Shown: piece after piece, positions 46,125-56,475 of the stretch
Layout: each line of letters opens with the position of its first letter
Numbering within the stretch: the first letter of the stretch is position 1
From: Cheiracanthium punctorium
Taxonomy: Eukaryota > Arthropoda > Arachnida > Araneae > Cheiracanthiidae
Direction: 5' to 3'
Assembly (NCBI GenBank): GCA_038373885.1
Contig: JAWZYV010013033.1
Location: forward strand, 62,001 to 126,000
DNA length: 64,000 nt
Position numbers and translations under genes: made by a program
The notes under the pieces: generated by a model
Told to the model about the DNA's origin: nothing
The model's database searches: none
What the model saw: the letters and a program-made list of their open reading frames with translations, nothing else

Positions 46125-49060
46125 CAGGGTTCGTACACCTCTTGGAAATCCTTAAAAACTCCTGGATTTCGATTTAAAAAATTAAGGGCCCTGGAAAAAT
46201 CCTGGATTTTACTAATTTTTCTGTAGACTCCTGAAATTTCAGTACTGACTCCTGGAAATATTGTTTATTTTAGTTTTCTTTCTAGTATTTAAAGTGCAAA
46301 AAAATTTTTCGTGAGTGCGATCTGCTGAAAATTTTTTTCCGACTCGTGTTTCAAGTGTAATAATCCGTCGCCATGTTTATTGACGTTCCTGCCACGGACT
46401 TAGTAATCACTTCACTTCGTTGTAGATATTCGTCCCTGCTCTCCCCATATCCAATAATATCGCTCCTGAACTAGCCTCGTTGGTGTTTTCAAACTCTCTT
46501 ATCGCTTACGTCACTGCGAAAGTATCTCGTGATTGGTGTATGAGCTATATGCTCTTATCTCTTCTTTGGTACACAGATCACGGGTACGTGCTTGCTCTGT
46601 TTGCGGCGGTGTATTGGAAATAATCGTTCGCGTGTGACAGTAAAATTTTAAACCATCCTGAGATTTTCATCCTTTTCAATTGCCTAAAGATGCCGGGTGG
46701 AAAATGCGTTTTTAATGATGCTTGGTTAGAAAAGGAGGAATATAAAATGTGGCTCCGACGATCATCGCAACGTTTTGAAGCAAAATGTTGTTTATGCGAT
46801 AAGTGTTTTGATATTTCGAATATGGGGGAAGCTGCAATCAAAAGTCACTGTTAAGGGAAAAAACATGAATCGATCGTAACTCTACAAAAAAAGAGACAAT
46901 CGAACTTAATTATTTTGACAGCGGAAGTTCGCCGACAGTTTCATCCGTTCAGCAGAATCTTTAGACTGTAAATCCATCTTCACTTGATAATTCAATAATG
47001 AAAAACAATGCCCAGCTGAAAGCAGAAATACTTTGGGCTTAAAAAGTGATAAGCAGTTCCTATTCTTTTAGATCATGTGAAAAATCCAAATTACTGTTTC
47101 AAAGTATGTTCCCGGACAGTGAAATAGCTAAAACTTTCTCTTGTGGGGAATCAAAGGCTGCTTATTTAACAGTTTTTGGCCTCAAGCCATACTTTCTGGA
47201 TTTGTTAAAAAAAAAAGCAAGTAAAGAGGATGCATTTGTTTTACTTTTTGATGAGTCTTAATATGGAAAACCAGTGTAAACAGTTGGACTGTTTAATAAG
47301 GTTTTGGGATGAACAAAAAGTTTCATCGCGATATTATTCATCGGACTTTTTGGCCATGCAACGGCAGATGTGCTATTTGAAAAAATTTCCGAAAAATACA
47401 TGACATTGGGATTAGCAAGCTATTACAGCTGTCGGTGTATGGTCCTAATGCGAATTGGAGTGTCTATGAAAAAATAAATGATCATCTTAAGCAGAATACT
47501 AATACACTATTAGTAAATGTGGGTAGTTGCAGCTTACACATTTTGCACAATGCATATTGTGCAGGGTGCACAGCATTTCCAGAAGTGGAAGAAATGGCTT
47601 CATCACTACACCAGTTTTTTATAGATTCTCCTGCTAGGAGGGACGATTATTTAACCCTAGATCCTGATGCAAAATATCCTGAAAAACTATGTAAGCACAG
47701 GTGGCTTGAAAATGTCAGCGTGCTGAAGAGTGTTAGAAATCTTATCCACCATGAAAAAGTACTGTGAAAAAGTTGGAGAAAAAATTCCCTAATCCAAAAA
47801 CAAAATGTTTTAAAAACATAGAAACATGCTTAAAAGATAAATTATTTGAAGTCAAATGCAATTTTTTCATTTATATTGCAGGAGAAATAGAGCCGTATTT
47901 AACCCTCTATCAAACAGATTGGCCAATGCTACCTTTTTTAGCCGGTGATTTAAAAATACTTTTAAAATCACTCCTAAAAAGGTTTTTAAAAGATGAACTG
48001 TTTGAAGGCTTGTCTGTAGTAAAGTTGTTAAATATTGATATAGAAGATGAAAATAATTATAAAGATGCATCAGAAATTGATGTAGGGTTTGTAGCAGAAA
48101 AAAAAAAAAAAAAAAAGATTAAAGATTTAACTAAGAAAAAGTCTATATCTGATAAAGAGGCAATGCTGTTCTACTTCAATTGTAGACTTTTTTTTACAAA
48201 ACTTAACCAAAAAGTTAAAAGATAAGTGCCCTCTTAAGTATGATGTGGTTAATAATATTTCATGTCTTGATCCCAGATTACTAATTAAAAACAGAGAGAA
48301 TAACAAAGTCAAGTTTAACAATCTGTTATTGCATTTAACAAATTGTAAAAAAATCAATGAAAATATTTGTGATAATATTCTTAAGGAATATGAATTATTC
48401 ATCGAAGAGTTTCACTCAATGGATATTGAAGTACAGTTTAAAAGCTGTTTAGAAAATTATTTTGATCTGGCTGTAGACCGACTAGATGTGTTTTTTCAGT
48501 TTCTTAGCCAAAAATGTAAATTATAAGAATTTGTGGAGTATCATAAAACTACTATTGTTATTATCTCATGGGCAGGCTTCTGTGGAAAGAGGATTTTCTG
48601 CAAATAAAAGGTTGATGGTGGAGAATCTATCTGAGCAGACTATTATAGCAAAGTGTGTTATAGACGACCACATTAAAAGTGTTGGTGGATTGGAAAATGT
48701 TGATATTACAAAAAAATTATTGATATCCGCTGCAGGAGCAAGGCAGAAGTATTCGTTATATCTAGAAGATAGAAAAAAAGTTGTTAAAGTAACAGAGAAG
48801 AGGAAATTAGTTTTGGATAATTTAGATGAATTTAAAAAAAAGATGTATGGAGAAAGACATTGAAGAGTTAAGCAAATCATCAATTACTTTTGTTGAACAA
48901 GCAGAAGAAACAGGAAAATTATCTTTAATTTCGAAATCTAATGCTCTCCGAAGAAGGGCGGAAGAGAAAAAAAATTATCCCAAAAAATTAGATTTAGAGA
49001 TAGAGGAAAAATGTTTAGCTTTAAAAGATATAGATATAGATAGTTAATACTAATTGCTTT
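46125..49060 (+). mobile_element. Second hAT element, right end not found
   Basis: CAGGGTTCGTACACC at 46125 is a widespread hAT left terminus, followed by repeated CTCCTGGA/CCTGGATTT sub-terminal motifs up to 46260. The transposase pseudogene occupies 46690-49047. No inverted GGTGTACGAACCCTG is visible to the right, so the right end was lost or is too decayed to see. Confidence 0.7.
46690..49047 (+). pseudogene. hAT transposase pseudogene, second copy
   Basis: MPGGKCVFNDAWLEKEEYKM at 46690 is followed by CCLCDKCFDI and GEAAIKSHC.GKKHES, a C2H2-type BED-like finger with one stop. The next block has SMFPDSEIAKTFSCGESKAA and a LLFDES motif near 47250 (putative first catalytic Asp). The open run 47435-47767 includes NVGSCSLHILHNAYC, typical of the hAT C/H(x)2H-like region. 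The end (48486-48863) has LLLLSHGQASVERGFSANKR, the dimerisation region, and a lysine-rich tail. Stops and frameshifts occur near 46852, 47261, 47767 and 48225, and there is an A-tract at 48100. It is inactive and from the same broad clade as the copy at 8424. Confidence 0.85.
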
Positions 49061-49428
49061 TTGAATAATTATTATACTTTGAATACTTTTGCTTTTGAAT
49101 AATTTGCTTGTTACATTCATTGCAATGAATATTTATTGACTTTAAAAAGAAATGTTTTATGTTTCTATCTGGTCTAGTCAATTTTTTTAAATACATGAAA
49201 TGATTGTAAAATTTACACTAGTAATGCTACTAATTTAGTTTTTTCCCCCTGTACTTTTAGTTTGGCACACAACATAGCAAAAAAAGATTTAAAAAAGGCT
49301 TTGCATTATATTCTAGAATATATAAAAATATGTTGTTATATTGCGTGGAGATCATACTTAGGGACATTTATGGGACTATATTCTGTATGCAGTGCTGTTT
49401 ACATTTTGATGTTTGTTTACATGTTTGG

Positions 49429-49512
49429 TTCTGGCGCCATCGTGGGCGATGCTCAGCGGGAGTGAAGTACCTTGCCAATGGTTATTAGGCTGGCAACCAT
49501 AAAAAAGTGTAC
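49429..49512 (+). repeat. Shared 83-bp repeat, copy B
   Basis: It carries TCTGGCGCCATCGTGGGCGA, GTGAAGTACCTTGCC and CTGGCAACCATAAA, corresponding to 40571-40653. The GGCGCC palindrome centre of copy A is present here only as a half. Confidence 0.7.
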
Positions 49513-49601
49513 ATCGTCAGTTTGGGAATTTGAAATTGTTTTATGTTATGGATGGAAGGGAATGAAATGTGTTTTGTTATTGTATGAAAAGAAAGTGTGT
49601 G

Positions 49602-49757
49602 TGTTTGTTAGAAATAGGAGATTTTGAATATAAAGCTAAATAAAAGAAAGCATGTTGGTTTTACGTTATCGGCCGGTGTCGGTGTTTGTTAGAAATGCAG
49701 TGTCAATATAAAAGTAAATAAAAGAAAGCATGCTGGTGTTATGTTATAAGCCGGTGG
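49602..49757 (+). repeat. Tandem duplication of about 75 bp
   Basis: Two adjacent units share TTTGTTAGAAAT, AAATAAAAGAAAGCATG and GCCGGTG, with substitutions between them. AATAAA within each unit might act as a polyadenylation signal of an unclassified retroelement end, but no such element can be shown. Confidence 0.65.
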
Positions 49758-49869
49758 GTGTTAGGGACATTTCTGAGTGCTTAATTAAAAAATAAATAAA
49801 GGTAAGTGCTTTTTTTAACGAATCTTTGCAAGTTAAATTTTTTTATTTGGGAATACCTTATTCCCCCGT

Positions 49870-49915
49870 ACATGATATATATTTCGGTTACACACATAAC
49901 CATCTTCAGTCGTTT
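49870..49915 (-). ncRNA. Hammerhead-like motif, left arm
   Basis: The minus strand carries CTGAAGA, the GGTTA/TAACC stem and GAAA in the arrangement described for 25200-25245. Stem I is AAACGA with TCATGT, where two pairs are lost, so self-cleavage is probably weakened. Confidence 0.5.
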
Positions 49916-49974
49916 CTGGATCTCTCACTAATGGCGGCTTCTTTTTATATCTCTTCGTTCTTCTTCTTGAAAGT

Positions 49975-51520
49975 TCAATGAATGACGTCATCCCATGATT
50001 GGTCGATTGTATGAAGTGCATCGTTGATGCTGCCATCTGTCTTCATTATTTCTAAGCTCTCACGAATGTAGGCATATATACTATTTTTAAAGTTGGCTAT
50101 TTTTTTAATATTTTTAAAATCAATGGTAATGGGCTCTTTCAAAGCAAGACGGGCCAGAGCGGTACTTTGTTTCTGGAGGTTAATGTCTTTAAAATGTTCG
50201 TTTTTTCGCTCTTTAATTTTCCTTTTTGTAACGCCGATGTAGCAATTTTCTTTATTAGTATCGTTTGACATAAAATTAATTTTATAGATCCCTGCGGTTT
50301 CGATGGGGTTGATTGGGTCTTTTTCCGATCTAATGCGCTGAAAGATTGTTTTATTAGGTTTAATTGGAATACGGAAGTTCTTTTTACTGGCGATATTAGA
50401 AAGTTTATTGGCTATCCCTCGGCTAAAGGGGATAGCGGTAGTAAAACGTGGTTTATCTTTTTGACGGTTGTCTATAACATTTAATTTATGTTGCCTAGCT
50501 TTGAAAACTTTGTCGAAAATTTCTCGAGGGTAGTGGGCGTCTTGACATTGTTTCTTTATGAAAGCAATTTCTTTTTGAAGGAGGTCGTTGTTAGAACACA
50601 CTTTGAAAGCGCGGTCGATATAGGAACGAATAGCAGCAATTTTATAGTTGAAAGGGGTTTTAGATTTAAAATTTACTATATTAGTATTACAAGTAGGTTT
50701 TCGAAAAATGGTGGTCTCAATGAGATTATTGTTTCTGGTTATGTTCACATCTAAGTAATTGAGGCTATTATTGATTTCTTTTTCGTAGGTAAATTTAATG
50801 TTCGGGTCTATGGCATTAAGTTGATTGATCAAATTATTTTCTTCGTTATTGTGGGTGGTAAGGATAGCGAAGATATCGTCGACATAGCGAAGCCAAAGTT
50901 TGATGGTATTATTTTGTGTCTGTTTAATCTGTTCTTCAAGGATTCTCATTTTCCAGTCGGCAATTATTCCGGATATGGGGGAGCCCATGGGGACTCCTTT
51001 TATTTGTTGGTAGAAGTGATTATTATATTGAAAATATGAATTATTTAAAATTAGATTTATTGCACTAGTTAGGGTGTTAATTATGTCTATATCTTTAAAA
51101 CTACTTTGAATTTGTTTGTTAATAATTTGGTTCATTTCCTTAATATCTATTGACGGGTATAGATTTACAACATCGAAACTTACCATAATATCGTCTTCAT
51201 CAAGTTTATAATCGCGGATGTTTTTAATGAAATCGTCGGTGGAAGTTAGAGTGCTGTTAGATGGGGGTATAATTTCTTGCAGTATATCCTTCATATATTT
51301 TTCAAGAGTGTAGGTGGGGCCTTCACATTTGCTCACGATTGGGCGAAGGGAGGGGGGATTTTTATGATCTTTAAATTTAGCGAAAATCCGTGGGGCGAAA
51401 TTAGCGGTATTTTTATAGTTCGGACCTTTCTGATCCGGCCAGGTACCATTTTTTATTAAAGTTTTTAGTTTATTATTGATTTTTGTGGTGGGGTCTTTGG
51501 GAAGATGTAAAACGTTTAGA
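49975..51520 (-). pseudogene. Penelope-like RT/GIY-YIG protein, left copy, truncated both ends
   Basis: The frame is open from the palindrome centre to a stop at 49975-49977. It has the same domains as the right copy: KFKDHKNPPSLRPIVSKCEG, the SFDVVNLYPSI motif, KGVPMGSPISG, RYVDDIFAI and the terminal GIY-YIG nuclease. The N-terminal part of a complete element is missing. A CGA-to-TGA change (codon after VIH) removes the last few residues compared with the right copy. No start codon of its own is needed or seen; an apparent start at 51336 is a GTG inside the RT. It differs from the right copy at scattered positions (for example NYKN/NYNN and IDNR/TDNR). Confidence 0.9.
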
Positions 51521-51531
51521 CTATTGATGGT

Positions 51532-53112
51532 TTGCGTCTAAACGTTTTACATCTTCCCAAAGACCCCACCACGAAAATCAATAATAAACTAAAAACTTTA
51601 ATAAAAAATGGTACCTGGCCGGATCAGAAAGGTCTGAACTATAACAATACCGCTAATTTCGCCCCACGGATTTTCGCTAAATTTAAAGATCATAAAAATC
51701 CCCCCTCCCTTCGCCCAATCGTGAGCAAATGTGAAGGCCCCACCTACATTCTTGAAAAATATATGAAGGATATACTGCAAGAAATTATACCCCCATCTAA
51801 CAGCACTCTAACTTCCACCGACGATTTCATTAAAAACATCCGCGATTATAAACTTGCTGAAGACGATATTATGGTAAGTTTCGATGTTGTAAATCTATAC
51901 CCGTCAATAGATATTAAGGAAATGAACCAAATTATTAACAAACAAATTCAAAGTAGTTTTAAAGATATAGACATAATTAACACCCTAACTAGTGCAATAA
52001 ATCTAATTTTAAATAATTCATATTTTCAATATAATAATCACTTCTACCAACAAATAAAAGGAGTCCCCATGGGCTCCCCCATATCCGGAATAATTGCCGA
52101 CTGGAAAATGAGAATCCTTGAAGAACAGATTAAACAGACACACAATAATACCATCAAACTTTGGCTTCGCTATGTCGACGATATCTTCGCTATCCTTACC
52201 ACCCACAATAATGAAGAAAATAATTTGATCAATCAACTTAATGCCATAGACCCGAACATTAAATTTACCTACGAAAAAGAAATCAATAATAGCCTCAATT
52301 ACTTAGATGTGAACATAACCAGAAACAATAATCTCATTGAGACCACCATTTTTCGAAAACCTACTTGTAATACTAATATAGTAAATTTTAAATCTAAAAC
52401 CCCTTTCAACTATAAAATTGCTGCTATTCGTTCCTATATCGACCGCGCTTTCAAAGTGTGTTCTAACAATGACCTCCTTCAAAAAGAAATTGCTTTCATA
52501 AAGAAACAATGTCAAGATGCCCACTACCCTCGAGAAATTTTCGACAAAGTTTTCAAAGCTAGGCAACGTAAATTAAATGTTACAGACAACCGTCAAAAAG
52601 ATAAACCACGTTTTACTACCGCTATCCCCTTTAGCCGAGGGATAGCCAATAAACTTTCTAATATCGCCAGTAAAAAGAACTTCCGTATTCCAATTAAACC
52701 TAATAAAACAATCTTTCAGCGCATTAGATCGGAAAAAGACCCAATCAACCCCATCGAAACCGCAGGGATCTATAAAATTAATTTTATGTCAAACGATACT
52801 AATAAAGAAAATTGCTACATCGGCGTTACAAAAAGGAAAATTAAAGAGCGAAAAAACGAACATTTTAAAGACATTAACCTCCAGAAACAAAGTACCGCTC
52901 TGGCCCGTCTTGCTTTGAAAGAGCCCATTACCATTGATTTTAAAAATATTAAAAAAATAGCCAACTTTAAAAATAGTATGTATGCCTACATTCGTGAGAG
53001 CTTAGAAATAATGACGACAGATGGCAGCATCAACGATGTGCCTCATACAATCGACCAATCATGGGATGACGTCATTCATCGAACTTTCAAGATGAAGAAC
53101 GAAGAGATATAA
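51532..53112 (+). CDS. Penelope-like reverse transcriptase with GIY-YIG endonuclease, 5'-truncated
   Basis: The open frame of 526 codons enters from the palindrome spacer; its first codon is TTG, so it is the tail of a longer protein rather than a true start. Counting from there, RT motifs are FKDHK..SLRPIVS (51-65), SFDVVNLYPSI with the first catalytic Asp (116-126), KGVPMGSPISG (176-186) and RYVDD (213-217). A linker leads to the endonuclease with GIY (412-414), YIG (429-431), a basic KRKIKERKNEH stretch and a C-terminal Glu in YIRESLEI. Penelope-like enzymes nick the target with the GIY-YIG domain and copy RNA onto it. All catalytic residues I can identify are present. Missing are the N-terminal region and a promoter, so the copy is probably dead despite the open frame. 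Confidence 0.93.
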   Translation: MRLNVLHLPKDPTTKINNKLKTLIKNGTWPDQKGLNYNNTANFAPRIFAKFKDHKNPPSLRPIVSKCEGPTYILEKYMKDILQEIIPPSNSTLTSTDDFIKNIRDYKLAEDDIMVSFDVVNLYPSIDIKEMNQIINKQIQSSFKDIDIINTLTSAINLILNNSYFQYNNHFYQQIKGVPMGSPISGIIADWKMRILEEQIKQTHNNTIKLWLRYVDDIFAILTTHNNEENNLINQLNAIDPNIKFTYEKEINNSLNYLDVNITRNNNLIETTIFRKPTCNTNIVNFKSKTPFNYKIAAIRSYIDRAFKVCSNNDLLQKEIAFIKKQCQDAHYPREIFDKVFKARQRKLNVTDNRQKDKPRFTTAIPFSRGIANKLSNIASKKNFRIPIKPNKTIFQRIRSEKDPINPIETAGIYKINFMSNDTNKENCYIGVTKRKIKERKNEHFKDINLQKQSTALARLALKEPITIDFKNIKKIANFKNSMYAYIRESLEIMTTDGSINDVPHTIDQSWDDVIHRTFKMKNEEI

Positions 53113-53141
53113 AAAGAAGCCGCCATTAGTGAGAGATCCAG

Positions 53142-53187
53142 AAACGACTGAAGATGGTTATGTGTGTAACCGAAATATATATCATGT
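53142..53187 (+). ncRNA. Hammerhead-like motif, right arm
   Basis: CTGAAGA (53148-53154), the GGTTA/TAACC stem with TGTGTG loop, and GAAA (53172-53175) are present. Stem I (AAACGA with TCATGT) has two mismatches compared with the perfect version at 25200-25245. It lies 30 bp downstream of the endonuclease stop codon, as expected for a Penelope-like terminal repeat. Confidence 0.55.
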
Positions 53188-53282
53188 ACGGGGGAATAAG
53201 GTATTCCCAAATAAAAAATTTTAACTTATTAATCCGCCGTATTAAATAATGTTTTATATGTTTTTATTTTGAATCTTTGCAA

Positions 53283-54361
53283 TTTATAAGGTTTTTAATG
53301 TGAATTTTAAATTGATGTTTTTATGTTATCATAACTGCTATTTATGTACTATTTTAATCATACTGACTTTATATGAGGTGTACAACTAGGTTGTTTAATC
53401 CACCGATGTTGTTTTGAGTTGAAAACGGGCCAGTGTTTGTTTGCCCAGTTTACATTAGCTGTACAACAAAGTTGCTTAATCCACTATAGTTAAAAAACGG
53501 TCGACCGTTTGCTCATTTTAAATTGCCTGTTACTGAATTTGCTGATGTTTTTTAGCTTAAATATGGACGGTGTATTTTGTTTTAATGTTTTTGTTAGTGG
53601 AATATTGTGCAATTTTAATGTGTTAAAATACTTCGCTGATCGTGCAAATTGGTTGGCGAGAGTCACTAGGAAAAAAATAAATGCCCACTATGCAAAATAA
53701 ATTGCACTTTATTTGGTCATCATTTGTGTTGCAGTAAAGTTACATATACTAATCATTTATGATTAATATACATTTTAATTTGCTATGCATAAAATTTCCA
53801 TAAGGGGCCATATCCGTACTTAAATATACACCAACTTTTTTTTTACCCAATCGCAACATCTAGATTTCACTTCATGTTTCAAAGACTCAGCTCATTTTAA
53901 CCCCATATACTAATTTGCAATACATTTAATTGAAAGGGAATGAGTTATGAGCTTAGAAAATTTCCCTCCCTCTATGTTAAAATATTTTTTGATACTTCAG
54001 CTCATATCTCATTTAATATTGATCTTAGGAACTATTTAAACTAAATTGCCCAAACATAATTTATTATTTTTTAATTAATTATTAATATGAGTTATGATAT
54101 TAATATTTAAAAAAGAAAATATGAATAGCGACGTAACCAAATTGCAGCCAAAATAGATACCGAAAATAACTTTACGTGTCTGTACAAAATTTCAAATCTT
54201 TCACACTCAGTAGTTTAATTTATATTAATTAAAATGTCTTAATTCTGAGGAGTTAAGGGGTCATATATAAATTTATTAAGTGACAATTTTTTGAAAATTT
54301 CACTTAAAAATAAAAAAAAAGATATTTCTTTTACATAAACTAGTAAAAATTAGCAATTAAA
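53283..54361. other. No feature recognised
   Basis: The stretch is AT-rich, intronic and non-coding. A short open frame at 53509-53700 has no recognisable motif. Confidence 0.4.
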
Positions 54362-54860
54362 TTGGAGGCTTGTCAGCTAGATGGTGATTCTGTAAAGCGC
54401 CTATTGTTGTGTCTACTACTATTGCCTCCCAAATAAAAAAACTTTCATGTATAAAATGGGATGCAGTCAGTGGTGCACACAGTTATCAACTTTGTTTCGT
54501 TATCAATTTTTGGTATTTTATTTTGTTATATAAGACTTTTTCAAATTATTATTTTTAGCAGTTAAAACAAGTAAATGAAAACATAATTCTAAGACATACA
54601 AGTATGTTGAAGTTGGGAAGACTTTATAGAAGTTGGTCAGAAGAAAAAAGAAGTTTCGCATTTTTTCAGGTGGTTGTTGTCTCTCAGCTGTATAGGCTGG
54701 ACCCCCTCCAAGAGAAAATCCTGTGTGTGCCCCTGGATGCAGTAGATGTATGTCTTCCAGTATAAAGTCCTATTTCTGAAAAGCTAACATTTTCAATATT
54801 CCAGGCATGAATTTGACCTTTTTGAATATCTAAAACATCAGATCTTTGGATTTCCCGATG
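54362..54860 (+). repeat. Dispersed repeat, copy A, carrying a hAT MITE
   Basis: 54362-54467 and 54736-54860 together match 61706-61925 nearly continuously (GATGGTGATTCT, CTATTGTTGTGTCTACTACT, CAGGCATGAATTTGACCTTT). The match is interrupted only by the MITE at 54468-54735. The family is not identified. Confidence 0.8.
54460..54743. mobile_element. hAT-type MITE, 268 bp, perfect 8-bp duplication
   Basis: The element is 54468-54735, with CAGTGGTGCACACA at the left and TGTGTGTGCCCCTG at the right. GATGCAGT lies on both sides (54460-54467, 54736-54743). The related repeat at about 61800 has a single GATGCAAT and no insert, giving the empty site. Confidence 0.88.
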
Positions 54861-55924
54861 CTTTACCAAACATTCAAAATGACATTTTGCTGACTAAATT
54901 TTCATCAGACAATAAATTAAAATACAGCCTAAAGTTTTATAAAAATATTGCACACTGCAGACGATAATATTAAAGGAAGAAAATGAAATAACAAACACAG
55001 TGATAACATTGGGTTAGTAAAAAAATCAATAGTATTTTTTACATAAAATTCAAGAAATAAATTTTCAATCATAAAGCCATTCTTGTAACTGAGTAACACT
55101 CATGCTTATAGTCGGAAGAGCAGAGAACAGCTTCTTACTCCTGGCATCATTTCATCTGTCTAAGAGAGTCGTTTCCTTTTCTTTCTTTTTTTAAAAAAAG
55201 ATCATGTATATGACTCATGATAAAGCTATGATATGACTCATGTATATGACTCATGACTGGTATTTTGGACCACTCATTAAATACTCTAATTTCTACCCCT
55301 GATATTCTCTACAAAAACATTTAGACTAGAAAAAGTACTTTCCTTGTAAATAATATTTCTTTTAATTATTGAGAGGCAAAAAATTCAGTACCTAGATACA
55401 GCATTCTCAATTTGCAGATTACCCCTTAAAATCTCTGAGAAAAAATATGCAATATATCCAGAAATTATGATAGAAAATTGATGAAAATTTATATTTAAGG
55501 TAATTTGAAAGTTTTCTTTCATTTAATAAAGTCAAAATGTGAGTGTTGCCATTGAAACAACTGAATTTAATGCAGAATTAAATCTGAAGACAACCCCTTA
55601 TGCAAATTAAATTAACAGGAAATTAATTTGCAAACTAATGGTATATATAACTTTGCTGTACAACGAATGATGACCAAATATAAAGCAAGTGGGCAGTTTT
55701 TTTTCCCCCCTTGAGCTGTGTACATGTTTGTGATCAATATTTAAGGAATGAAAACCTAGGCCAGTGTTTTGTGGACATCCTGTATAATACATAATATGAC
55801 ATGATTCCTAGGTTTAGTTAGATAGCTTTTTATATTAAAATGATATCTAGTTGGTGCTAGGTACCACCAAATAAGCTGCATAGAAAGTCTATAAAAAATA
55901 AAAGCAATTTCCCATGTTTTATCT
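54861..55924. other. No feature recognised
   Basis: This is AT-rich intronic DNA. A GTGGACATCCTGTATAATA at about 55767-55785 resembles one end of a mariner-type MITE, but no partner is visible. Confidence 0.35.
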
Positions 55925-56475
55925 TGAAAAAAAAAATGCTAAAAAAAAAAAAAAAATGAAAAAAGAAAAAAACTTCTCTAACAAAAAATAAAGTTATACC
56001 CACTATTAATCCTCTTAAGACTATAGACGAATGATTACCCTGATATGTTCTTTTCCGAATAACATCTCGCCATCAAAATATAGAAACAAAAGTTATTATT
56101 AAAATAGATATAAAAAATATATCTGCCTCAAAAAAAGAAAATATTTTAATTATTCTTATTATTACACCTAAAGCAACAAAACCAGCTAACAACGGTCAAG
56201 GAGATATATTAACTGTATGATAAGGATGATAAAACTTTTCCAAAGGTTAATAATATTCTAATGCATACAATAAAAATAAAATTCTAAATACAAAACCTTG
56301 AATAACTGCAACACCAAACTCTAATACTAATAAAACTCTTTGAAACATTAATGATGTCGAAAAACCAAATAATCTAATTGTTCTAATTCTAGATAATAAA
56401 CCAACAATTAAATGTCCTGCCTTTATATTAGCAGCTAATCGAACAGAATTTTATCGAATTTTAATTCAGTTTGAT
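55925..56475 (-). pseudogene. Nuclear mitochondrial insert: atp6 3' end plus cox3 5' part
   Basis: On the minus strand the order is atp6 then cox3, as in arthropod mitochondria. The atp6 part (about 56475-56247) contains VRLAANIKAGHLIVGLL and ends in a TAA at 56249-56247. After 3 bp, cox3 begins with a TTG at 56243 and reads EKFYHPYHTV, SPWPLLAGFV, WWRDVIRKSTYQG and LFFVSEVFFF. TGA must be read as Trp (SPW, FWW) and AGA as Ser, which is the invertebrate mitochondrial code, so this cannot be a nuclear gene. About 100 cox3 codons are open, with one stop in the atp6 part (expected Pro). Similarity fades into A-rich sequence near 55925. The insert seems fairly young. Confidence 0.93.

Larger units (their letters stand above)
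49820..53282. mobile_element. Penelope-like head-to-head pair with 12-bp target duplication
   Basis: GAATCTTTGCAA occurs at 49820-49831 and 53271-53282. Between them lie two inverted arms of exactly 1689 bp (49832-51520 and 51537-53225) around a 16-bp spacer (51521-51536). The right arm alone is followed by a 45-bp tail (53226-53270) with ATTAATCCGCCGTATTAAAT. Each arm holds the reverse transcriptase and GIY-YIG endonuclease part of a Penelope-like element and ends with the ribozyme-bearing repeat. The gene ends face the outside. Equal arm lengths mean no indel has accumulated since the pair formed, although many substitutions have. Confidence 0.95.

Noticed and set aside
50488..52566. Antisense open frames opposite the Penelope-like genes
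   Set aside because: They are shadows of the RT/GIY-YIG frames on the other strand and occur symmetrically in both arms.
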